Source: Acholeplasmatales bacterium (GTDB taxonomy: Bacteria; Bacillota_I; Bacilli_A; Acholeplasmatales; Anaeroplasmataceae). Taken from it: a DNA stretch of 64,000 bases. Shown here piece by piece: positions 8,368-18,327 of this stretch. The stretch covers positions 62,001 through 126,000 of the forward strand of contig CAAGAX010000060.1 of the NCBI GenBank assembly GCA_900767915.1, in the 5' to 3' direction. Each line of letters begins with the position of its first letter. Positions within the stretch are counted from its first letter, which is position 1. Position numbers and translations under genes: made by a program. The notes beneath the pieces are model-generated. The model ran no database searches and was not told the origin of the DNA. It saw nothing but the letters and a program-made list of their open reading frames with translations.

Positions 8368-9852
8368 ATGAATTTTTTATTTTGGATAGAACCATCATTT
8401 AAAATAGGTGATTTAACTATTGCGTGGTATGCAATTTTTATTTTAACTGGTGTTGTTTTGGCTGTAATATTAGGAGTAAAAGAAGGACGTAAGTTAGGTA
8501 TAGCTCCTGATATTATTTATACTGGAGTTGTTATTACATTACCTATTGCGATAATAGGAGCTAGATTATGGTATGTATTATTTAATTTATCAAACTTTTC
8601 AAACTTTGGAGAGGTTTTAGGCTTTAGAAATGGCCAATTTGTTGGATTATCAGGCCTTGCTATACAAGGAGGAGTAATAGCCGCACTTATTACTGTTTAT
8701 ATTTATTGTCGTAAGAGAAATGTTAAGCTTTATAGAATTTTAGATTTGGTAGCTCCTGGCTTTTTAATTGGACAAATATTAGGTAGATGGGGTAATTTTT
8801 GTAATCATGAGCTTTATGGACCAATTGTTTCTAATCCTGATTTTTTAAAGGCTATTCCAATTTTAGGAGAAAATATGTATATAAATGGTGCATATCGTCA
8901 TCCTACATTTCTTTATGAATCAGCTTTAAATTTAATTGGTTTAATTATTATGTTGGTTTTAAGAAGAAAATCAAAGAAGCTTTTAAGTGGAGATTTAATT
9001 GGTATATATTTAATTTGGTACGGACTTGTTAGAATTTTCACTGAATCATTACGTTCTATGTCTGGAGCTAATGAAATACTAAAATGGGGTCCTATTCCTG
9101 TTTCCATTGCGATTAGTATTGTTTTTATTATTTGTGGTATTGCCTTTTTAGTAATAAAAAGATTTTTAGGACCAAAAGAAAAATATCAAGATATATTAAA
9201 ATTTATTTTTGATAATAAAATTGATACAGTATTATTTGATTTAGATGGTACTTTATTAAATACTAAGCCTTTGATTGATAGGAGCTTTATTCATACATTT
9301 ATGCATTTTAGACCAGATTATAAATTGACTGATGAGGAGCTTGATAGCTTCTTTGGACCTACCTTATATCAAACATTCTCTAGATATTCAAATGATGAAG
9401 AAGAAATTCAAGAAATGATACAATATTATAGAGATTATAATGTTCCAAATCATGATTCAATGGTAAATCCATTTCCTGGGGCTAAGGATACTATTAAGGA
9501 TTTACATAAAAAAGGAGTTAAGGTTGGAGTAGTATCTAGTAAAAAAACTGATTTAGTTATGCATGGACTTGAGATATTTGGAATGCTTGAATATATGGAT
9601 ATAGTTATAGGAGCTGATGAGGTTAAAAATCATAAGCCTGCTCCAGATGGTATTTTATTAGCTAAAGAAAAGCTTAATAGTAAAAATGTATTATATGTTG
9701 GCGATACAAAAAATGATATTTTAGCTGGTAAAAATGCTAATGTTAAAACTTGTGGTGTTTTATATATAAAAAATCCAAGTATAATGCTTGAGGTTTCTCC
9801 TGATTATGTTATTAATAAATTATCTGAAATTGAAGTAATTTGTGGAGTATAA
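8368..9852 (+). CDS. fusion of prolipoprotein diacylglyceryl transferase (Lgt) and HAD pyrophosphatase (PpaX)
   Basis: One uninterrupted frame of 494 residues joins two enzymes. Residues 1 to about 270 are Lgt, which attaches diacylglycerol to the lipobox cysteine of prolipoproteins: seven hydrophobic segments and the family signature GRWGNFCNHELYG are present. Residues about 282-494 are a HAD phosphatase: FDLDGTLLNT (nucleophile Asp near 290), VVSSKK (motif II), KHKPAP-like NHKPAPDG (motif III), and YVGDTKNDI (motif IV). The details IGPSLHDTFS-like FGPTLYQTFSRY and the length match PpaX, the pyrophosphatase that removes pyrophosphate made by HprK/P. In Bacillus subtilis hprK, lgt and ppaX are three adjacent genes; here the last two are one. 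The linker (about 265-282) would lie at the membrane face, placing PpaX at the inner surface if the last segment ends inside. Confidence 0.93.
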   Translation: MNFLFWIEPSFKIGDLTIAWYAIFILTGVVLAVILGVKEGRKLGIAPDIIYTGVVITLPIAIIGARLWYVLFNLSNFSNFGEVLGFRNGQFVGLSGLAIQGGVIAALITVYIYCRKRNVKLYRILDLVAPGFLIGQILGRWGNFCNHELYGPIVSNPDFLKAIPILGENMYINGAYRHPTFLYESALNLIGLIIMLVLRRKSKKLLSGDLIGIYLIWYGLVRIFTESLRSMSGANEILKWGPIPVSIAISIVFIICGIAFLVIKRFLGPKEKYQDILKFIFDNKIDTVLFDLDGTLLNTKPLIDRSFIHTFMHFRPDYKLTDEELDSFFGPTLYQTFSRYSNDEEEIQEMIQYYRDYNVPNHDSMVNPFPGAKDTIKDLHKKGVKVGVVSSKKTDLVMHGLEIFGMLEYMDIVIGADEVKNHKPAPDGILLAKEKLNSKNVLYVGDTKNDILAGKNANVKTCGVLYIKNPSIMLEVSPDYVINKLSEIEVICGV

Positions 9853-9853
9853 T

Positions 9854-10789
9854 ATGAGCTTTAATTTAGATGTTAAGGAGGATTTAATTCAGGTTTATAG
9901 TGAATCTGAATTTGCTTCAAGGCTAGAGCTTGAGGCATTACTTAGATTCTCAAGTGAAATTGTTTTTGGTATTCCTATGAGGCTTGAGGTAACTTTAAGT
10001 ACTATGGGTATTATGAGACACTTTCTTACTCTTTGTAAAAGATTTTATAAAATTGAAACTGTTGTTGCTTCACGTGTCATTAATAGATTTGATAATAAAA
10101 CAACCTTTACTTGTTCTATAAGTAAGGGTGCAGATGAAATAATTAAGGATTTTAATTTATTTGGTTCTGAATCAGATTATAGAAAAGAAGCTTCGTTACA
10201 GGATGATGAGATTTGTTACTTAAGAGGAGCTTTTTTAGCTAGGGGAAGTGTTAATGATCCAATGGCTAAAAATAGTCATTTTGAGATTTCTACAACTATG
10301 GAATCTGAAATATTATATATTCAAAAGATAATGAATCATTTTGAGCTGAATGCTAGAATCTCAAAAAGAAAAAATTTATTAATTGCTTATATAAAGGCAC
10401 ATGATGCAATTGGAGAAATATTATATCGTATGGGTGCTTCTAGTTCTATGGCCTATTATGAGGATTCTATTATAACTAAGGAAATAAAAGCTACAGCACA
10501 TAGGGAGATTAATCTTGATGTTGCAAATCAGGATAAAACTAATAAAGCGGCTTTAGAGCAGTTAAAAATAATTGAATATTTAGAATATAATTATCCACTT
10601 GATAAATTAGATTCAAAGCTATTGATGGTAATGAAGGTTAGAAAGGATTATAAGGAGCATTCTTTATCTCAGCTTTTAGATGTTATTCATGAGGAATATG
10701 ATCCTAATTTAACTAAATCAGGATTGAATCATAGATTTAGAAAGCTTAAGGAATTATATTTAGAATTAAAAAATCAAAAGGTAGAGTAA
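9854..10789 (+). CDS. whiA: WhiA sporulation/cell division regulator
   Basis: WhiA is a conserved DNA-binding protein of Gram-positive bacteria with a degenerate LAGLIDADG homing-endonuclease fold and a C-terminal helix-turn-helix; in Bacilli it affects cell division and chromosome segregation. The 311-residue product has the characteristic YLRGAFLARGSVNDP segment (about 127-141) and the C-terminal HTH (LSQLLDVIHEEYDPNLTKSGLNHRFRKL, split as usual). The ATG at 9854 follows TGGAG at proper spacing; an in-frame GTG at 9842 lies inside lgt-ppaX and would sit on the ribosome site. The gene closes the hprK operon, as whiA often does near yvcJ/yvcK in other Bacilli; those two are absent here. Confidence 0.93.
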   Translation: MSFNLDVKEDLIQVYSESEFASRLELEALLRFSSEIVFGIPMRLEVTLSTMGIMRHFLTLCKRFYKIETVVASRVINRFDNKTTFTCSISKGADEIIKDFNLFGSESDYRKEASLQDDEICYLRGAFLARGSVNDPMAKNSHFEISTTMESEILYIQKIMNHFELNARISKRKNLLIAYIKAHDAIGEILYRMGASSSMAYYEDSIITKEIKATAHREINLDVANQDKTNKAALEQLKIIEYLEYNYPLDKLDSKLLMVMKVRKDYKEHSLSQLLDVIHEEYDPNLTKSGLNHRFRKLKELYLELKNQKVE

Positions 10790-10803
10790 TCTATCTTTTT
10801 TTT
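10776..10803 (+). terminator. intrinsic terminator overlapping the whiA stop
   Basis: AAAAGGTAGA (10776-10785) pairs with TCTATCTTTT (10790-10799), one G-U pair, then T continues to 10803. The stem includes the last codons of whiA. Confidence 0.75.
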
Positions 10804-10862
10804 CATTATTGTTATATTTTTATTTTTTGTTGCATAACATCTATTGAAATGGATGGATGAAA

Positions 10863-11819
10863 ATGAAAAAGATATTATTAGTTATTTTAGCTTTGTGTTT
10901 AGGTTTAAGTGTATTTGTTAGCTGTAAGGATGCTTTAGAGCCGAAGGATGTTTTTAAATCATATTTAGAAAATTTAGAACAATATTCTTTGAAGGGAGAA
11001 ATGGTTCTTTATAAGGATTCTAATGATGTTAAATCAAACGTTTCTGTTGATTATTTAACTCCTAATTATTATAAAGTGACATTTTCAAGAAATAATGGTA
11101 ATGAACAAATTCTTTTGAAAAATCAAGATGGTGTTTATGTTTTAACTCCATCATTAAATAAGGAGTTTAAATTTAATTCTGAATGGCCTAATAATGAGCT
11201 TCATGTTTATTTGATTAATCAATTATGGAATAAGGTAAAAGAAGGTAGTAATACAAGCTATTCTGAAAAAAATAATAAAATAACTGTTACATCATTAGTT
11301 TCAACAAATAAATATACTAAAATTGAAATGGTTTATTCTTCAAATGATAAAAAGCTTGAAAATGTATCTTTATATAGGGATGATAAAAAAATAGTAATGC
11401 TTAATATTAGTGAATTTAATACATCTCCTAATTTAAGTAGTAGTATGTTTAATCCAAGCTTGATTATGAATGAAAAAACTATTACAAATGATATTACAAA
11501 TGAAGCTAAATTTAGTATTAGTGTAGGAAGTAATTTAGATGATACAAAGCTAACATCATCAAAGTTCACTGATAGTGAAACAATTTTATGCTATAGTGGT
11601 GTAAAAAATTATACTATTGTTGCGAAAAAAGCTTTAATGACTGATAGTGTTAATTTTACTAGCTTTTCTGATTTTGATGTATTAGAATGTGGATTATTAC
11701 TTTATTCTAAGAATGTTTCAGTATTTTATTTAGATGATTTAGAGGTTTCTATTTATTCTAATTCTTTATCAATTGATGACTTAGGGGTTATCGCAACAAA
11801 TATTGTTGTTAATGAATAA
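10863..11819 (+). CDS. LolA-fold lipoprotein resembling GerS/YdcC
   Basis: The 318-residue product begins with a lipoprotein signal peptide: MKKI, a hydrophobic core, and a lipobox FVSC with Cys near residue 22, so it should be anchored outside the membrane by Lgt. The mature part has the pattern LLKNQDGVYVLTPSLNKEF then KFNSEWPNN, which I recognise from LolA-like lipoproteins such as the GerS germination protein family and Bacillus YdcC. These carry or sense lipid-like ligands and some act in sporulation or germination. A role here is inference. The ATG at 10863 is preferred because GGATGG lies six bases upstream; the ATG at 10857 touches that site. Confidence 0.6.
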   Translation: MKKILLVILALCLGLSVFVSCKDALEPKDVFKSYLENLEQYSLKGEMVLYKDSNDVKSNVSVDYLTPNYYKVTFSRNNGNEQILLKNQDGVYVLTPSLNKEFKFNSEWPNNELHVYLINQLWNKVKEGSNTSYSEKNNKITVTSLVSTNKYTKIEMVYSSNDKKLENVSLYRDDKKIVMLNISEFNTSPNLSSSMFNPSLIMNEKTITNDITNEAKFSISVGSNLDDTKLTSSKFTDSETILCYSGVKNYTIVAKKALMTDSVNFTSFSDFDVLECGLLLYSKNVSVFYLDDLEVSIYSNSLSIDDLGVIATNIVVNE

Positions 11820-11997
11820 AAATAAAATTTAGTTTAACTTTAGAATGTTTAAAAGCGTATAATATATAATAATGTTTTAATTCATTCTTTCAGTATTATT
11901 AGAAAATGCATTTTAAATCAAAATAAATTAAAGAGTATTTATAATCTTTAATTATATTTTATAAAAGTATTCAATAGAAATTAAGGTAAATTTAATA

Positions 11998-12026
11998 TTG
12001 TAAGAGTATAAAAAATATGTTAAAAT
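11998..12026 (+). promoter_or_regulatory. sigma-A promoter before the 12099 gene
   Basis: TTGTAA (11998-12003), 17-base spacer, TAAAAT (12021-12026) with TG at 12018-12019 making an extended -10. A second possible -10 (TATAAT, 11858-11863) lies further upstream. Confidence 0.55.
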
Positions 12027-12098
12027 AATATAGAACATTCATAAAAAAATATAGAAATATAAATAATATAAATGAAGTAATAAAAGGAGTGAAACGCT

Positions 12099-12884
12099 TT
12101 GGCACGTGTAGTACGAAAGGTATCAAACAAGGCTAGTAAGGAACAAAAGAAGACAACATCAAATAATAAAAAAAGAAATATTTGGATTGGCTCTATATTA
12201 GCTGGAATTATTGTTATAGCTGCAGTTGTTGTAACAATCATATTATGTATTAGAGGAAGTAGTGAATCATTTCATGACTATTTGGCTGGTGAACAAATAG
12301 TAAAAATTGATGGAGATTCTAACGAATATAAAACATCATTCACTAAGATGACTTATTCTGGAGTTTTATATCATCATAATAATGCAAATGAAAATGATGT
12401 TTACTTAGAAGAAGATTATTATAAATATGTATTTGTATATGCTCAAGATTTCCATAAGTTTTATCCAAATAAGGATAAGGATAAAGATAAATATTCAAAG
12501 GATGATTCAGAATTATTAGCTCGTTTAGCTAGATTACAATTACGTATTGATCAATATAATGAAACAGTTAATCGTGAAGAAATGGCTATTTTGTATGTAG
12601 TTGATACTTATTATGATTATAATAAGGGAATATTTGATGATTCAAATTTTGGAACAACTAGTGATGATAATTTAACTTCATTATTTTGCTTATTTGCTGG
12701 TAATGGTATTACTGAAAATAAGATTGGTCTAGTTAAATATGATTTTAATATTAATGATGAAAAAGAATCTACTATTAATATGTATGATACTAATAATGGT
12801 TTAACTAAAGAAAAAGCTAGTCAAGCATATAGCTTATTACAAGTTAACTTTAATAATTACGAAAAAGGATATAAGAAGGATTAA
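12099..12884 (+). CDS. single-pass membrane-anchored protein of unknown function
   Basis: I do not recognise this 261-residue protein. It has a basic cytoplasmic tail (residues 1-26), one strong membrane helix (about 28-51, IWIGSILAGIIVIAAVVVTIILCI) and an extracellular domain of about 205 residues rich in Asp, Tyr and Asn. That domain has no cysteine pair or catalytic motif I can name; a KDKDKDKYSKDD stretch near residue 125 looks like an exposed loop. The start is TTG, supported by AAAGGAG eleven bases upstream. It has its own promoter and terminator, so it is a single-gene unit between a lipoprotein gene and tex. Confidence 0.75.
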   Translation: MARVVRKVSNKASKEQKKTTSNNKKRNIWIGSILAGIIVIAAVVVTIILCIRGSSESFHDYLAGEQIVKIDGDSNEYKTSFTKMTYSGVLYHHNNANENDVYLEEDYYKYVFVYAQDFHKFYPNKDKDKDKYSKDDSELLARLARLQLRIDQYNETVNREEMAILYVVDTYYDYNKGIFDDSNFGTTSDDNLTSLFCLFAGNGITENKIGLVKYDFNINDEKESTINMYDTNNGLTKEKASQAYSLLQVNFNNYEKGYKKD

Positions 12885-12911
12885 AAAAAGGGCTTTTGCC
12901 CTTTTTGTTTT
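12885..12911 (+). terminator. intrinsic terminator
   Basis: AAAAAGGGC, loop TTTT, GCCCTTTTT, then TGTTTT: a textbook hairpin directly after the stop of the membrane-anchored protein. Confidence 0.9.
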
Positions 12912-12924
12912 AGGTGAAGAAAAT

Positions 12925-15093
12925 ATGAATGAAATTATTATTAATGAAACAGCTACTGAATTAGGAATCAAACCAGAACAGGTCGTAGCTGTGCTTGAGA
13001 TGCTAAAGGATGATAAAACTGTCGCATTTATCGCAAGATATCGTAAGGAATTAACTGGTGGATTAGATGAGGATGCAATTCGTAAAATAGATGAGGTTTA
13101 TACATATGGTGTAAATCTTATGAAACGTAAAGAGGATGTAATTCGTTTAATTGAAGAAAAAAAGATGATGACAGAGGATTTGAAAGCACAAATTCTTAAT
13201 GCTCCTAAGCTTATTGATGTAGAAGATTTATATCGTCCCTTTAAGGAAAAGAAGAAAACTAAAGCTACAGAAGCAATTGCTTTAGGCTTAGAACCACTTG
13301 CTGATATAATGATGAAGCTTTGGCAAAAGGGAGATAGATTACAGGTTGCTTCTCAGTTTTTATCTGATAAGGTTACAACTCCAGAAATGGCTTTAGAACA
13401 AGCCTCTTATATTGTAGCTGAAAGAATAAGTGATAATGCAGCTTATCGTAAGTATATTCGTGATGCTGCTTTAAAATATGGTAAAATTATTACTAAAAAG
13501 AAGAATAACGATAAAGATCCAGAAGAAAAATATAAGAATTATTATGATTCACAAGAATTTATTAGCAAAATTAAGCCTCATAGAGTTTTAGCTATCAATA
13601 GAGCAGAAGATTCAGATGTTATTAGTGTAACAGTAGAATTACAGCCAGAACGTGATGTTAATTATTTAGCTTATAAAACAATTCATAATAGGGAAACAAT
13701 CTTTAAAGAAGATTTAATGAACGCAATTAATGATTCATATAAAAGATTAATTGCCCCTGCTATAGGAAGAGAAATAAGAGGTATTTTATCTGAAAATGCA
13801 GAAAATCAAGCTATTTCTATATTCTCTTTAAATCTAAAGAATTTATTATTACAAGCTCCTATGAAGGGACGTACAGTATTAGGAGTAGACCCTGCCTTCC
13901 GTACAGGATGTAAGCTTGCCGTTATTTCTCCTTCAAGCAATGTATTAGAAATTGGAGTTATTTATCCTAATGAAAAGGCTAAAGATAAAGCCGTAGATCC
14001 AAAGCTTGTTAATCAATCAAAGAAAACTATTGTTGATTTAGTTAAAAAATATAATGTAGATATTATAGCAATTGGTAATGGTACAGCTAGTAGAGAAACT
14101 GAAGGATTTATTGCTGAGGTTATAAAGGAAAATAATTTAAATGCAAAATATGTAATTGTAAGTGAAGCAGGAGCTTCTGTATATTCTGCATCACCACTTG
14201 CAATTGAGGAATTTCCTGATTTAACTGTTGAAAAAAGATCTGCTATATCTATAGCTAGACGTATTCAAGATCCATTAGCAGAGCTAGTTAAAATAGACCC
14301 TAAATCTATTGGTGTTGGTCAATATCAACATGATGTAACTCAAAGTAAATTAAATAAATCCTTAGATGATGTAGTAGAGGATGCAGTTAATAAGGTTGGA
14401 GTTAATTTAAATACAGCTTCTATGTCATTATTATCTTACGTTTCTGGCTTATCAAAATCAGTTTCAAAAAATATTGTTTCATATAGAGAAGAAAATGGAC
14501 GTTTTAATAGCCGTGAAGAATTAAAGAAGGTTAGTAAGCTAGGTCCTAAAACATATGAGCAATGTGTTGGTTTCTTACGTATTTTAGATGGTTCAAATCC
14601 TCTTGATATGACTCCTATTCATCCTGAAAGCTATGATAAGGCTTCTAAGCTATTAAAATTGATGAATTTAACATCTTTAGACCTTGGTACTGATATTGCT
14701 AAGGAAAAAATAGAAAAACTTGATAAAACGCAAATTTCAAAGGATTTAGATATTGATCAATATACATTAAATGATATTTTAGATTCATTTAAGGCTCCTT
14801 TAAGAGATATTCGTGAGGATTTCCAAGGATTAGTATTAAGAGATGATATAGTTCATTTTGAGGATATCAAGGTTGGAGATTGTCTTGATGGTACAGTCAG
14901 AAATGTAGTTGATTTTGGTGCGTTTGTTGATTGTGGAGTTAAATATGATGGATTAGTTCATGTTTCAAAAATGTCGCCAACTAAGGTTAATCATCCATCT
15001 GATATTTTGAGTGTTGGAGATCAAATTAAAGTTTATGTTATTGGTATTGATTATAATAAGCATAAACTAGAATTATCATTAATGAAAATGTAA
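12925..15093 (+). CDS. tex: Tex family RNA-binding transcription accessory protein
   Basis: Tex (YhgF/YdcI type) is a nucleic-acid-binding protein implicated in transcription and stress tolerance. The 722-residue length is typical. In order: N-terminal Tex helical domain (about 1-200), RNase H-like YqgF domain (about 312-445, starting GRTVLGVDPAFRTG), helix-hairpin-helix pair (about 480-560, with YVSGLSKSVSKNIVSYREENG and VSKLGPKTYEQC), and a C-terminal S1 domain (about 648-722, VGDCLDGTVRNVVDFGAFVDCG). The ATG at 12925 follows AGGTGAAG. It lies immediately after a terminator and ends before another, but I see no clear promoter in the 13 bases between, so read-through or a promoter inside the previous gene is likely. 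Confidence 0.95.
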   Translation: MNEIIINETATELGIKPEQVVAVLEMLKDDKTVAFIARYRKELTGGLDEDAIRKIDEVYTYGVNLMKRKEDVIRLIEEKKMMTEDLKAQILNAPKLIDVEDLYRPFKEKKKTKATEAIALGLEPLADIMMKLWQKGDRLQVASQFLSDKVTTPEMALEQASYIVAERISDNAAYRKYIRDAALKYGKIITKKKNNDKDPEEKYKNYYDSQEFISKIKPHRVLAINRAEDSDVISVTVELQPERDVNYLAYKTIHNRETIFKEDLMNAINDSYKRLIAPAIGREIRGILSENAENQAISIFSLNLKNLLLQAPMKGRTVLGVDPAFRTGCKLAVISPSSNVLEIGVIYPNEKAKDKAVDPKLVNQSKKTIVDLVKKYNVDIIAIGNGTASRETEGFIAEVIKENNLNAKYVIVSEAGASVYSASPLAIEEFPDLTVEKRSAISIARRIQDPLAELVKIDPKSIGVGQYQHDVTQSKLNKSLDDVVEDAVNKVGVNLNTASMSLLSYVSGLSKSVSKNIVSYREENGRFNSREELKKVSKLGPKTYEQCVGFLRILDGSNPLDMTPIHPESYDKASKLLKLMNLTSLDLGTDIAKEKIEKLDKTQISKDLDIDQYTLNDILDSFKAPLRDIREDFQGLVLRDDIVHFEDIKVGDCLDGTVRNVVDFGAFVDCGVKYDGLVHVSKMSPTKVNHPSDILSVGDQIKVYVIGIDYNKHKLELSLMKM

Positions 15094-15103
15094 TATTTTG
15101 AAT

Positions 15104-15136
15104 AAAATGGTACTAAATATAGTATCATTTTTTTTT
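15104..15136 (+). terminator. tex terminator
   Basis: AAAATGGTACTA, loop AATA, TAGTATCATTTT (one G-U pair), then a T run to 15136. Confidence 0.85.
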
Positions 15137-15330
15137 ATGGAATGAGTCGATATTATTTAGTTTATAATAAATATTTTTAACTGTAAATTATAAATTCTAT
15201 AGATGATTTTATATTTATTAATAGGATTCCTATACTCATATTATTATTTATAGAAATTCTAAATAAAAAAGACATTTTAATAGTAGTTTTTTCTATTTTA
15301 TAATTATTTAATTATGATATTAAACCAAAT

Positions 15331-15353
15331 AAAAAAGCACCAATAAGGTGCTT
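15331..15353 (-). terminator. terminator of the two large lipoprotein genes
   Basis: Read on the minus strand, AAGCACC, a five-base loop and GGTGCTT are followed by six T. It lies just past the stop at 15362 and faces the tex terminator, giving convergent insulation. Confidence 0.85.
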
Positions 15354-15361
15354 AATTTATT

Positions 15362-18325
15362 TTAGTTTGATTTTTCCTTAAAATCAGGTCTAGACCAATT
15401 ATAAGTTCCGTTAACCCAATCAGTATAGATTGAATTATTATCATAGCTTGTTACTGTATTTTGATAATATGTTTTTTCAGCATTAATTACATTTTGAAAA
15501 TCTGTTGATTGAATTTGTAATAAATCTAAGAATACATAATTTTGGAAATTAGAATTCTTATACATATTTATTACATCAGAATACATAGATGATAATAATG
15601 AAGAGATTTTTGAATCTAATGTAGATGTTACTCCAGTTATATTTTGAATGTAATAAATAAAGAATTGCTTGAAATTAACTACCTTTGTCTCATTATTATA
15701 GGCATTTTCAATAATTACATATACATTATCATCTTCAGTGTCTTTATCATGCTCATTAATTAAAATCTTAATATTAGTTTGATATCCTTCTGAGTCTGTC
15801 TTATCAGTAACCTTAGTTGATTCAGGTTCATCATAAGAATTTAATACTAATAGATGGTAACCATATACAGTCTTACATAATGTGTCTTTTGTAATATTTT
15901 CAGCTTGATCAGCACTATCTAATACTTGGCTTTCATTATTTTCAGAATTATAGATGATAAATGTACCTTTTTCATATTTATCTTTAATATCACTATTCTT
16001 TAGAGCAGTTTTATATATATTCTTAACGTAATCTGCAAATGGTACTACATAGTTACTTACACTTGATTGATCTATATCACCAAGGCTTTCAACAGTAAGT
16101 AGGAAGTTGAACTTAGTGAATTCAGGATCACTCCATGATTTGTTAGGATCACTATGTAATTTATTTCCTTCTTCAAATTCACCCTTAATATATGTAAGGA
16201 TGTCTTTAATTGATGTGTCTTCTTTATTTTCTTTATAAATAAAGATTGCCTCTTTATAAATAGCTTGAGCTAAATTAGAAACAGCATTTTCAAAATCAGT
16301 CTTTTTAGCTGGATTATTTGAAAGGAATTGATCAGGATCATCAGGAGAACCATCACCATCAGCATCAATATTGATTAAGATGTGATCAAAATTGATTTTT
16401 AATAGTGATTCGTAATTTTTATTACCTGTTGTTAATAGGTTGTAGATAATTCCACTCTTATCTAATCCTTCAACAACCTTGTGATCAGTTGTTGACCATT
16501 CATCAAAAATAAATTTTGAATTATAGTCTGATAAAATATTTTTTGAATCATAATAATACTTTAATATTTCATCCTTAGTTTTATAGCCATATGCATTTAA
16601 TAAATAAGTTTCTAGACCAATTTCAACTGGATATGTTGAATTTTGGTTTTTATTAAATGTTGAAATAGCATTTTCAAGAGTAGTTTTATTTGTTTTTTGA
16701 GTTTCTTTATGCTTATCATCATTAAAATATGAATCATAATAATATTCATAAACATATTCATTTTGAAAATATGTATTTAGTATTGTAGCAGCGAATTCAT
16801 TTTTAGTCTCATTAAAGAAATCATCAACCTTATAAGTATAAACTGTGTTGTTTAAAGTGAATTTGAATAATAAATCATTATCGAATTTTCCACTTGGTTC
16901 AAAATAAGATGAATAAGAATTTTCAAATTTATATTCAAATAATGGATCATAAATTTCAAGATTGTCTTTTCCAATTTCTCTTATAATGTTTTTATAATTA
17001 GTTGAAGAATAGCTTGAAGCATTTGATAAAACAAGATTATCCTTGATATAATCATCATATTTAGCTTTTTGAGCTTCTGTTAAATCACTATAATCAGTTT
17101 GTTTGTTTGAATTATTTATTTCATATGTAGTTGAAATACGATAGGCCATAACATATTTATTTGAAATATTTCTTGGAATTTTTAGATATTGACCATCCTC
17201 TAGTGTTTCAGTAACTAAAGTTTTAACATCGCTTGATAAATCATCTAAATCACTTTCGTATTCTGAAACATTGAATAGGAATTCAGAATCCTTTGAATTA
17301 GTAAATGCATCCTTATAGCTATAATATGTATTATATAATTGTACATAATAGTCTTCTGCATTACTATCTGTTAATTCCATATTAAGCTTTGCCATTGTTT
17401 CAGTAGCTTCTCTTTTAGAATTGAATTGAACTAAAATTATATTATATTCACCAAATGTTTTGTATGATGAATTATATGTGTTTTCAATTGATGAATCCTT
17501 AAATAGATAATTAGTGTTAGTCATTGTTTTATTATCTTCACTATCTTTTTTTGAATCATAATCGGGGTTATCAATTTCTTCTTTATTCGCAATTGAATAT
17601 AAATTTCTTCTAGAGCTTAGATATTCAGCTTGTTGAATTAATGTTGTTTTTAATACTCCTTTTTCTACTAATTTTTTTAGATTATAGAAGTATGGTACTG
17701 ATTTACTGATTAAGTCTTCATCAATTATTTTTGATGAATCATCACAATAATAGAATTGTAAATCATCTTCAGTTACAGTAATTCCTTGTCTTGCCATTGT
17801 ATCAATGTATTGACGTCTATTCTTAGCTAAATCACTATCACTTTTTGATTTTAAAGTTTTAAGTGAAGTAGTACTATAGATACTTGAGCATAATGAAGAA
17901 TTTAGTGATTCTAATAAAGCAGCTCTTATTTTTTTATACTTTTCTTTTGTTAATGTAACAGTTTTTTCATTTTTGTTTTCATCTGTATATTTATAAGTTA
18001 AAGCACTTATAGTTTCAGCTGATAATGAATTAAAATTAGAAGAAGTAGTATTGATTATTTCGTTTACTGCCTTTAAATCATTTGCATAAATACTAGCTTT
18101 TAATGAATTTGTAAATACCTCATAGCCTTTATATCTAAGCTGAGTATAGAATTGATCAGCATTCATACTGAATTTGTTATTATATGCTGTAGCAACTGTT
18201 GAATCAAGGTTTATACTTCCTGTAGGAATTTTTGTATTACGACTTGATGTTTTTCCACCACAAGATACTAAAGCTAATCCTGCGGCAAGTGTAAAGGCAC
18301 ATAAATATAATTTTTTAGATTTCAT
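15362..18325 (-). CDS. very large lipoprotein, possible divergent PrsA/SurA-type foldase
   Basis: The 987-residue product has a lipoprotein signal (KKLYLCAFTLAAGLALVSCGG; lipobox cysteine at 22). The N-terminal region (about 45-170) looks like the chaperone domain of SurA/PrsA. Near residue 645 is FDHILINIDADGDGSPDD: a strand reminiscent of the first strand of parvulin isomerases (xxHIL), followed at once by an acidic DxDxDG calcium-type loop. About 178 residues later comes GYHLLVLNS, like the closing GYHII strand of parvulins. A normal parvulin needs only about 90 residues, so either there is a large insertion or the resemblance is misleading. It follows its paralogue at 18328 after two bases and shares its terminator. 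Asn, Tyr, Asp and Ser dominate. Function is uncertain; secretion foldase is the best guess. Confidence 0.6.
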   Translation of the reverse strand: MKSKKLYLCAFTLAAGLALVSCGGKTSSRNTKIPTGSINLDSTVATAYNNKFSMNADQFYTQLRYKGYEVFTNSLKASIYANDLKAVNEIINTTSSNFNSLSAETISALTYKYTDENKNEKTVTLTKEKYKKIRAALLESLNSSLCSSIYSTTSLKTLKSKSDSDLAKNRRQYIDTMARQGITVTEDDLQFYYCDDSSKIIDEDLISKSVPYFYNLKKLVEKGVLKTTLIQQAEYLSSRRNLYSIANKEEIDNPDYDSKKDSEDNKTMTNTNYLFKDSSIENTYNSSYKTFGEYNIILVQFNSKREATETMAKLNMELTDSNAEDYYVQLYNTYYSYKDAFTNSKDSEFLFNVSEYESDLDDLSSDVKTLVTETLEDGQYLKIPRNISNKYVMAYRISTTYEINNSNKQTDYSDLTEAQKAKYDDYIKDNLVLSNASSYSSTNYKNIIREIGKDNLEIYDPLFEYKFENSYSSYFEPSGKFDNDLLFKFTLNNTVYTYKVDDFFNETKNEFAATILNTYFQNEYVYEYYYDSYFNDDKHKETQKTNKTTLENAISTFNKNQNSTYPVEIGLETYLLNAYGYKTKDEILKYYYDSKNILSDYNSKFIFDEWSTTDHKVVEGLDKSGIIYNLLTTGNKNYESLLKINFDHILINIDADGDGSPDDPDQFLSNNPAKKTDFENAVSNLAQAIYKEAIFIYKENKEDTSIKDILTYIKGEFEEGNKLHSDPNKSWSDPEFTKFNFLLTVESLGDIDQSSVSNYVVPFADYVKNIYKTALKNSDIKDKYEKGTFIIYNSENNESQVLDSADQAENITKDTLCKTVYGYHLLVLNSYDEPESTKVTDKTDSEGYQTNIKILINEHDKDTEDDNVYVIIENAYNNETKVVNFKQFFIYYIQNITGVTSTLDSKISSLLSSMYSDVINMYKNSNFQNYVFLDLLQIQSTDFQNVINAEKTYYQNTVTSYDNNSIYTDWVNGTYNWSRPDFKEKSN

Positions 18326-18327
18326 AA

